Source of the DNA: Trogon surrucura
Lineage: Eukaryota > Chordata > Aves > Trogoniformes > Trogonidae
Direction of reading: 5' to 3'
DNA length: 64,000 bases
Assembly: GCA_020746105.1 (NCBI GenBank)
Contig: CM036642.1
Location: 5,363,501 to 5,427,500 of the forward strand
The stretch's first letter is position 1. Each line of letters starts with the position of its first letter. The translations under genes and the position numbers were made by a program. Positions 39,501-48,500 of the stretch are shown one piece after another. A model generated the notes under the pieces. The model was not told the DNA's origin. It made no database searches and was given only the letters and a program-made list of their open reading frames with translations.

Positions 39501-42500
39501 TGATCCTGGCCACGCTGGGAGTGGCCCTCCTCTTCATCATCCGCAAGAAGAGGAAGGAGAAGCGGCTGAAGAGGCTTCGAGGTGAGACGGGGCTCAGAGG
39601 CACGGTGCAGGGGACAGGACCCCAGAGCTGTGCTTTACTGAGCTGGCTCCTTAACCCCTAACCATCTCTCTGGAGAAAACAAACTTCCTCCTTGTTTTTT
39701 GTGTCTCTCGCACAGATGCTAAGAGTTTGGCTGAAATGCTGATCAGGTGAGTTTTGCAGCTGCAAGTGGTTGATGCTGTGTGGAGGGAGTGCTCCTGGGT
39801 GCTTTTAAGCCCTGCTTCAGCCCTGACTTAGACCTTCTTGGGCTCAGACCCACGAAGGTTGTGTCAGACTCTGTGACGGAACATCCTAATGTTCCTGCCT
39901 GCCAGAAGGTCCCGGCATCTGTTGCCGGAGCTCGTCTGGAGGATTGGTGCTTGACGGGAGAATGGAGCCCTGGGTGGGCTGACTAGCAGCGAGCCCCAGC
40001 CCCTGCTAGGCTTGAGTCACCAGGGCTCGCTCCAGTAATAGCTGGGTCTGCGTCCCCTCTTACCTCACAGCAAGAATAACCGCAGCTTTGACACGCCGGT
40101 GAAGGGTCCCCCCCAGGGCCCCCGACTGCACATTGACATTCCTCGGGTTCAGCTCCTCATCGAAGACAAGGAAGGCATCAAGCAGCTGGGTAAGCACCAC
40201 GCTCTCCTTTTGGCCCCAATCCTGCCTGCAGCAGCGCCTGCCTGGGGAAGGGACATGGGCCAGCATCCCTGGGACTCCCGCACTGTCCCTAGGCTGTCCC
40301 CTCCCCACCCTAGGATGGAGCAGGAACCTGCCTGCAGGTCCTGCTCCTCTGGAGCTGGGCTGTGTCTGGGTGGGGGTTCCTGTGGCACTGCTGCCGGGCT
40401 GATCCCCCCTTCCTGCGTGCCCCAGAGTGCTGGTGGTCTCCCACTCGACGGTGCTGAGCGTGGGTGAGCAGGCACCTACAGCAAGCTCCTGGCTCGAGCA
40501 AGAGGTCTGAGCTCCAGCTTCTTCCCACAGGGGATGACAAGGCCACCATCCCGGTGACTGACACCGAGTTCAATCAGGCAGTGAACCCTCAGAGCTTTTG
40601 CACAGGCGTCTCACTGCATCATCCGGCTCTCATCCAGAACACGGGGCCCCTCATCGACATGTCGGACATCCGCCCCGGCACCAGTAAGTGCACGCAGTCA
40701 TGTGGGGCTGGGCTGGGTTTGCTGGGAGCAGCGTGTGGGGTGCTTGCAGACACGTGTCCCCTTCTGGAGAGGTGCTCCTGCTGCCTGGCAGCGGGGTGCT
40801 GGGGAGCAGGCGCGTTCCCCTGGCACTGGCTGTGCCTGAAAGCAGCTGTTGGTAAGACGGGAGGAGTGGGGAGCGCTCCAGGGAGCTCGGACAGCATCCT
40901 CGCTGTCTCTTAGAGGCACCTGCTGTGACTCTGTGCCCTTTGTCTCTTAGACCCTGTGTCAAGAAAGAGTGTGAAGTCTGCACACAGTACCCGCAACCGG
41001 TACTCCAGCCAGTGGACCCTCACCAAGTGCCAGGCGTCCACCCCTGCACGGACCCTCACCTCGGATTGGAGGACGGTGGGCTCCCAGCATGGCATCACGG
41101 TCACCGAGAGCGACAGCTACAGCGCCAGCCTCTCTCAGGACACAGGTAAGCCAGCGTTCTATAACCAAACATCTGAAATTGCCTCTTCCTTTAATAATGC
41201 AGGTACAGATGATCACTTTTAGTCTTGGAACGGATATGTGTTTCCCTGGGATGATCCTGCTAACTACTACACAATATCTGGTGTTCGTTGCTAAGAATAT
41301 AGTTTAAGCAAGCTGCAGTTACACCCGATGCCCTTGGTGTCCCCAGCAAGCGGGGGTCTGCCCGTGTGGGGTATGCAGGTGTGCTGGTGGTGACTTCAAA
41401 CCATAAGCTTGCGGCGACTGCAGAAAGAGACTTGGCAGCTCGGGTTGTGCCCAGTGCTGGGGACAGATGGCTGGGGCTATCGCAGAGGGACAGCCTGGGC
41501 ATTCCCACAGTGACAGGGAGGTGGAGAGCGGCATTCCCAGAGAAAGTTCCCAGTTATGTGATGCGTCCTCTCCTCCTCAGACAAGGGGCGGAACAGCATG
41601 GTGTCGACTGAGAGTGCCTCATCCACCTACGAGGAGCTTGCACGCGCCTATGAGCACGCGAAGCTGGAGGAACAGCTGCAACACGCCAAGTTCGAGATCA
41701 CCGAGTGCTTCATCTCCGACAGCTCCTCAGACCAAATGACCACTGGCACCACTGACAATGCCGACAGCATGACCTCCATGAGCACCCCCTCAGAGCCTGG
41801 CATCTGCCGCTTCACTGCCTCCCCTCCCAAACCTCAAGACAGCGAGCGGGGCAAGAGCGTGGCCGTGCCCATCCCGCACCGCGCCAGCAAGAGTAGGTAC
41901 CACCGGGCCTTGGCCTCGGTCCTGTGCGTCCTGTGCAACAAGCTCTGTAACACAGGGAAAAGGCAAAATAAAGACAGGGAGACCTGGGAAGGGTGGGAGA
42001 AGCGTCTCTCGGTGTGCCCACTGGCCCTGCTCCCCAAGTACTGGCTGTTTGGGCTGAGGGTGCTCCAAGGAGAGGGGCATGAGACCAGGCAGGCCTGAAG
42101 TGCATAAAGTGGAAAAGACCCTTGAGATCTCATTTAGTCAAATCATTAACCTAACACTGACAAATCCTAGTCTAAACTGTATCTCTAACCACTCTGTCTA
42201 TGTGCGTCCTAAATACCTCCAAGGACACCTAAATACCTCCACCACTGCCCTGTCGCAACATCTCATAACCCTTTCAGTCAAGAAATTCTTTACCTTCCCT
42301 TGGCAATCTCCTCTTGTCCTGTCACCTGTTATGTGGTTGAACAGACCCAGACCCACCACTCTGCAATCTCCTTTCCTTCAGGCTAAACCACCCCAGTTTT
42401 CTCAGCCACTCCTCACATGACAAGGTTCAGTCGCTTAACCAGCTTTGCTGCTCTTTGGACGCGCTCCAGTGCCTCCGTGTCGTGGGAGGGAGGGAGGGAG

Positions 42501-45500
42501 GGACCCAAGCCAAACACCGTACTCAGGCTGTGCCCTCACCAGGACCGAGTACAGGGGGTGGTCACGTCCCTGCTCCTGCTGGCCGCGCGATTACTGCTAC
42601 AAGCCAGGACGTGGCCTTATATAGTGCTGCACCCAGTGCTGTGCCCATGCAGGATTGATCCCGCCTGCCTGTCACTGACCCCACCCACTGCTCCCAGGCC
42701 ACGCCCACTTGTATGCAGGACATGGATGTACCAAACCTGCCACCACCAACTGCCACAGAGCGGCTGCACACGCAAACGTTCTGCAAAAGCATAGGGGCTG
42801 CACGCGCAAATGGACGATCCAAAGGGACAGAAGTTCCCCATATGCAAGTATCCTGCGTACGCAAAGATTCCCGCGTGCGCAAAGATTCCTGCGTGTGCAA
42901 AGGCTCCCCTTGTGCAATTTTTCCCGCGTGCGCAAAGGCCACCACTTGTACAATTCTTCCCGCGTACGCAAAGGTTCCCGCGAACGCAAAGATTCCTGCG
43001 TACGCAACGATACCCGCGTACGCAAAGGCCTCCATTTGTACAATTCTTCCCGCGTACGCAAAGATTCCCGCGTACGCAAAGGTTCCCGCGTACGCGAAGG
43101 CTCCCGCGTACGCAAAGGCCTCCACTTGTACAATTCTTCCCGCGTACGCAAAGGTTCCCGCGTACGCAAAGGTTCCCGCGAACGCAAAGGTTCCCGCGTA
43201 CGCAAAGGCCTCCACTTCTACAATTCTTCCCGCGAACGCAAAGATTCCCGCGTACGCAAAGATTCCCGCGTACGCAAAGGTTCCCGCGAACGCAAAGGTT
43301 CCCGCGTACGCAAAGGTTCCCGCGTACGCAAAGGCCTCCACTTGTGCAATTCTTTCCGCGTACGCAAAGATTCCCGCGTACGCAAAGGTTCCCGCGTACG
43401 CAAAGGTTCCCGCGTGCGCAAAGGCCTCCACTTGTACAATTCTTCCCGCGTACGCAAAGGTTCCCGCGAACGCAAAGGTTCCCGCGAACGCAAAGGTTCC
43501 CGCGTACGCAAAGGCCTCCACTTGTACAATTCTTCCCGCGTACGCAAAGGTTCCCGCGAACGCAAAGGTTCCCGCGTACGCAAAGGTTCCCGCGTACGCA
43601 AAGGCCTCCACTTGTACAATTCTTCCCGCGTACGCAAAGATTCCCGCGTACGCAAAGGTTCCCGCGTACGCAAAGGCCTCCACTTGTACAATTCTTCCCG
43701 CGTACGCAAAGGTTCCCGCGTACGCAAACGTTCCCGCGTACGCAAAGATTCCCGCGTACGCAAAGGCCTCCACTTGTGCAATTCTTCCCGCGTACGCAAA
43801 GATTCCTGCGTACGCAAAGGTTCCCGCGTACGCAAAGGTTCCCGCGTACGCAAAAATTCCCGTGTACGCAAAGGCTCCCGCGTACGCAAAGGTTCCCGCG
43901 TACGAGCGTACGCAAAGGCCTCCACTTGTACATTTCTTCCCGCGTACGCAAAGGTTCCCGCGTACGCAAAGATTCCCGCGTACGCAAAGGTTCCCGCGAA
44001 CGCAAAGGCCTCCACTTGTACAATTCTTCCCGCGTACGCAAAGGTTCCCGCGTACGCAAAGGTTCCCGCGTACGCAAAGGCCTCCACTTGTGCAATTCTT
44101 CCCGCGTACGCAAAGATTCCCGCGTACGCAAAGGTTCCCGCGTACGCAAAGATTTCCGCGTACGCAAAGGTTCCCGCGTACGCAAAGGTTCCCGCGTACG
44201 CAAAGATTCCCGCGTACGCAAAGGCCTCCACTTGTACAATTCTTCCCGCGTACGCAAAGGTTCCCGCGTACGCAAAGGCCTCCACTTGTACAATTCTTCC
44301 CGCGTACGCAAAGGTTCCCGCGAACGCAAAGGCCTCCACTTGTACAATTCTTCCCGCGTACGCAAAGGTTCCCGCGTACGCAAAGGTTCCCGCGAACGCA
44401 AAGGCCTCCACTTGTACAATTCTTCCCGCGTACGCAAAGGTTCCCGCGTACGCAAAGGTTCCCGCGAACGCAAAGGTTCCCGCGTACGCAAAGATTCCCG
44501 CGTACGCAAAGGCCTCCACTTCTACAATTCTTCCCGCGTACGCAAAGATTCCCGCGTACGCAAAGATTCCCGCGTACGCAAAGGTTCCCGCGAACGCAAA
44601 GGTTCCCGCGTACGCAAAGGTTCCCGCGTACGCAAAGGCCTCCACTTGTGCAATTCTTTCCGCGTACGCAAAGATTCCCGCGTACGCAAAGGTTCCCGCG
44701 TACGCAAAGGTTCCCGCGTGCGCAAAGGCCTCCACTTGTACAATTCTTCCCGCTTACGCAAAGATTCCCGCGTGCGCAAAGGTTCCCGCGAACGCAAAGG
44801 TTCCCGCGAACGCAAAGACCTCCACTTGTACAATTCTTCCCGCGTACGCAAAGGTTCCCGCGAACGCAAAGGTTCCCGCGTACGCAAAGGTTCCCGCGTA
44901 CGCAAAGGCCTCCACTTGTACAATTCTTCCCGCGTACGCAAAGATTCCCGCGTACGCAAAGGTTCCCGCGTACGCAAAGGCCTCCACTTGTACAATTCTT
45001 CCCGCGTACGCAAAGGTTCCCGCGTACGCAAACGTTCCCGCGTACGCAAAGGCCTCCACTTGTGCAATTCTTCCCGCGTACGCAAAGGTTCCCGCGTACG
45101 CAAAGGTTCCCGCGTACGCAAAAATTCCCGTGTATGCAAAGGCTCCCGCGTACGCAAAGGTTCCCGCGTACGCAAAGGTTCCCGCGTACGAGCGTACGCA
45201 AAGGCCTCCACTTGTACATTTCTTCCCGCGTACGCAAAGGTTCCCGCGTACGCAAAGGTTCCCGCGTACGCAAAGATTCCCGCGTACGCAAAGGTTCCCG
45301 CGAACGCAAAGGCCTCCACTTGTACAATTCTTCCCGCGTACGCAAAGGTTCCCGCGAACGCAAAGGTTCCCGCGTACGCAAAGATTCCCGCGTACGCAAA
45401 GGTTCCCGCGAACGCAAAGGCCTCCACTTGTACAATTCTTCCCGCGTACGCAAAGGTTCCCGCGTACGCAAAGGTTCCCGCGAACGCAAAGGTTCCCGCG

Positions 45501-48500
45501 TACGCAAAGGTTCCCGCGAACGCAAAGGCCTCCACTTGTACAATTCTTCCCGCGTACGCAAAGGTTCCCGCGTACGCAAAGGTTCCCGCGAACGCAAAGG
45601 TTCCCGCGTACGCAAAGGTTCCCGCGAACGCAAAGGCCTCCACTTGTGCAATTCTTCCCGCGTACGCAAAGATTCCCGCGTACGCAAAGGTTCCCGCGAA
45701 CGCAAAGGCCTCCACTTGTACAATTCTTCCCGCGTACGCAAAGGTTCCCGCGTACGCAAAGGTTCCCGCGAACGCAAAGGTTCCCGCGTACGCAAAGGTT
45801 CCCGCGTACGCAAAGGCCTCCACTTGTGCAATTCTTCCCGCGTACGCAAAGATTCCCGCGTACGCAAAGGTTCCCGCGTACGCAAAGGTTCCCGCGTACG
45901 CAAAGGTTCCCGCGAACGCAAAGGCCTCCACTTGTGCAATTCTTCCCGCGTACGCAAAGATTCCCGCGTACGCAAAGGTTCCCGCGTACGCAAAGATTCC
46001 CGCCTACGCAAAGGTTCCCGCGAACGCAAAGGTTCCCGCGAACGCAAAGGCCTCCACTTGTACAATTCTTCCCGCGTACGCAAAGGTTCCCACGAACGCA
46101 AAGGTTCCCGCGAACGCAAAGTTCTCCACTTGTACAATTCTTCCCGCGAACGCAAAGGTTCCCGCGAACGCAATGGTTCCCGCGTACGCAAAGGTTCCCG
46201 CGTATGCAAAGACCTCCACTTGTACAATTCTTCCTGCGAACGCAAAGGTTCCCGTCAACGCAAAGCTAATCTTTGCGTACGCGGGAACCTTTGTGTTAGC
46301 GAGAGCCTTTGCGTACGCGGGAAATTGGTATACAAGAATCTTTGTGTGGGTGGGGAAAATTGTATGAGGGGAGCCTTTGCGTACACGGGAATAATTGCAC
46401 CTGTGGAATCTTTTAGCACAGAGGAAAATTGAATATGGAAATCTTTGCACACAGAGGAATATTTGCATATGTGGTACTTTATGCCTGCAGGACTCTTTGT
46501 TCATGCAGGACAATTGCATACACTATCCCCTGTACACAAAATTTCTTGTGAACACAGGGTGTTTTTTTTTTACCGTGTACATAAAATTACCACTTTTTTG
46601 TTGTTGTTCCTGTCCCCATCCCTTTCTTCCACCCACGCCTTATTATTTTAACATGCTTATAATATTGAGTTTCATGGGAATATCTGAGTGCACCAGCGTG
46701 ACAGGACAGACACAGTCATTTATGATAAACCTTGAGTCAGAGCTGTCCCCCATGGTGACAAAGTTCAGCGACTGCTGACTGATGTAGTTTCTCATCCTGT
46801 CTTGTCTTTGGCGCTTGTCTCCAACACGTACAACCATTTGAGACAACTGTCAAAGAAAACACTGTTCCCTACAGCCATTTGTGACATGTCACTTGCAGAC
46901 AGTGGGCACTGCAATCGTTCTTGTACCCACCACACAGTTTACTACAGTCATTTGCAACACGACTTTTAGCAACAATCGGAAACACAGTTGAGAGCCAACA
47001 CACCCAGACCATTGGCAACATGTAGAATATGGGCTCTGCTGCGAGAAGACACGTCTCCAGTGACTGTACTCTGGTGCATTGTCACTGTAGCTGGAAGCCA
47101 AAATGGCCATTCACAACTTCCCTTGGGGACATCATACTGGAACACACCCATCTGCAGCTTTTCCACCAGCTGCACAAGTGCAGTGGTGCTCCGGCTCCCC
47201 CTTCGTTACAATACGGCGCGTTAGCTCCAGGATATAGCATCATGTCGAGTTAGGTGATATTATAGTATTAAGAAATCTAAGAAACATAATATTTCCAAAT
47301 AATACATACATTGAATATAACATGTAGGAAAACCATATTAATAATACAGCTGTAATAATTGATAGCTTATAACCCAAGTATAGTGCACAGCATACAATAT
47401 AAGGTAATCTTCCACTAAGACAACATACTGTTACCATAGGTTTTTAGATAGTACGGTGTATATTTTTAACATGGAATATAAGGTGTTTTTATTATGAACA
47501 TGCAGTTTACAGAGTATATTACGAAACACGGACTTAAAAGCAGTAAAAAGGTTTATACAAGAACGACCACAGCATACAAATAAATATGATACAATGTAAT
47601 ACAACTAAATACAAATTGATACAACTAAATACAAAATGATACAATACAACTAAATACAAATTGATACAACTAAACACAAATTGATACAACTAAACACTAT
47701 ACACCTAAATGATATGATACAAAAAAAATAAATACAAGTATGACAAAGCGATGCAAATAAATACAATACAAATAAATACAAAGAAGTACAATACAAATCA
47801 ATATGATGATGCAATATGCCAAATGCAACACTGATAATACGGCGTTGCACACACACATCCCCCATTAAGATGCCAGTTGTAACTGGCTGCTGGGCACAGC
47901 GCAGTCCCTACCCGTGGGCAATAGATAACACCCAAGAGCGGGCTACATCGGTGAACTCACCGGGTGACACACTACCGGTAGAAGTCAGCCAGGCTGGTCA
48001 CATAATGCCATGCAGTGGGGTTTTATTACTGTACACAGTGTCCCACCCTACCATGCTTTACAGGACCCGTTACACACATGGCGCTGGGGCGGTGTGACAG
48101 GGTACCTAAGACACATCGAAACCGGAGGGGCCTGGGCTCCCTCCTCAGCCTCACCTGCTCCTTCTCCTTTGCAGGCGACTACTGCAACCTCCCGCTCTAT
48201 GTCAAGTCTGAGGCCTTCTTCCGCGGGAAGCCGGACGCCCACGAGCCTTGCCCGGTTGTGCCGCCGCGGGAAGCCTCCATCCGGAACCTCGCCCGCGCCT
48301 ACCACACGCAAGCTCGGCACCTGACGCTGGAGCCGGGCAGCAAGCCCCTAGGGCTGCCCCCGCCAGCCTCCGCCGCCACCACCTTACCTCAGAGGACTCT
48401 CCCCATGCCCGGACCTGCCGCCACGGCCACTGCCGTGCCCCCCGCCACTGGCAGCGCCGTCCCGGCCCCCCCTGCCGCCGCCGCCGAGCCCCCCATTGCT

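Larger units (their letters stand above)
42745..46262 (+). repeat. CpG-dense minisatellite, 18-bp unit with 36-bp boundary units
   Basis: About 3.4 kb of head-to-tail copies of TTCCCGCGTACGCAAAGG (18 bp). After every two to seven copies a spacer unit CCTCCACTTGTACAATTC (also 18 bp) appears, so the array has a higher-order pattern built on 18 and 36 bp. Common variants are GCGAACGC for GCGTACGC, AAAGATT for AAAGGTT and TTGTGCAA for TTGTACAA. The first 200 bp (to about 42950) are degenerate units (gcacacgcaaacg, gcacgcgcaaatgg). The core is homogeneous and keeps three CpGs per unit. It lies wholly in DSCAML1 intron 32. I know of no described family with this unit. Confidence 0.95.

Noticed and set aside
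42950-46262. Regularly spaced repeats resembling a CRISPR array
   Set aside because: The spacer-like pieces are themselves copies of the same unit and there are no unique spacers; the context is a vertebrate intron.
42562-46432. Open frames of 1,185 to 1,239 codons on both strands
   Set aside because: They are translations of an 18-bp tandem repeat without stops, show no protein domain and sit inside an intron. A real gene of this size would not be open on both strands at once.
46889-47175. Short - strand frames in intron 32 (for example one with [13 protein letters not shown])
   Set aside because: No recognisable homology, no splice context, and the DNA shows degenerate internal duplication.
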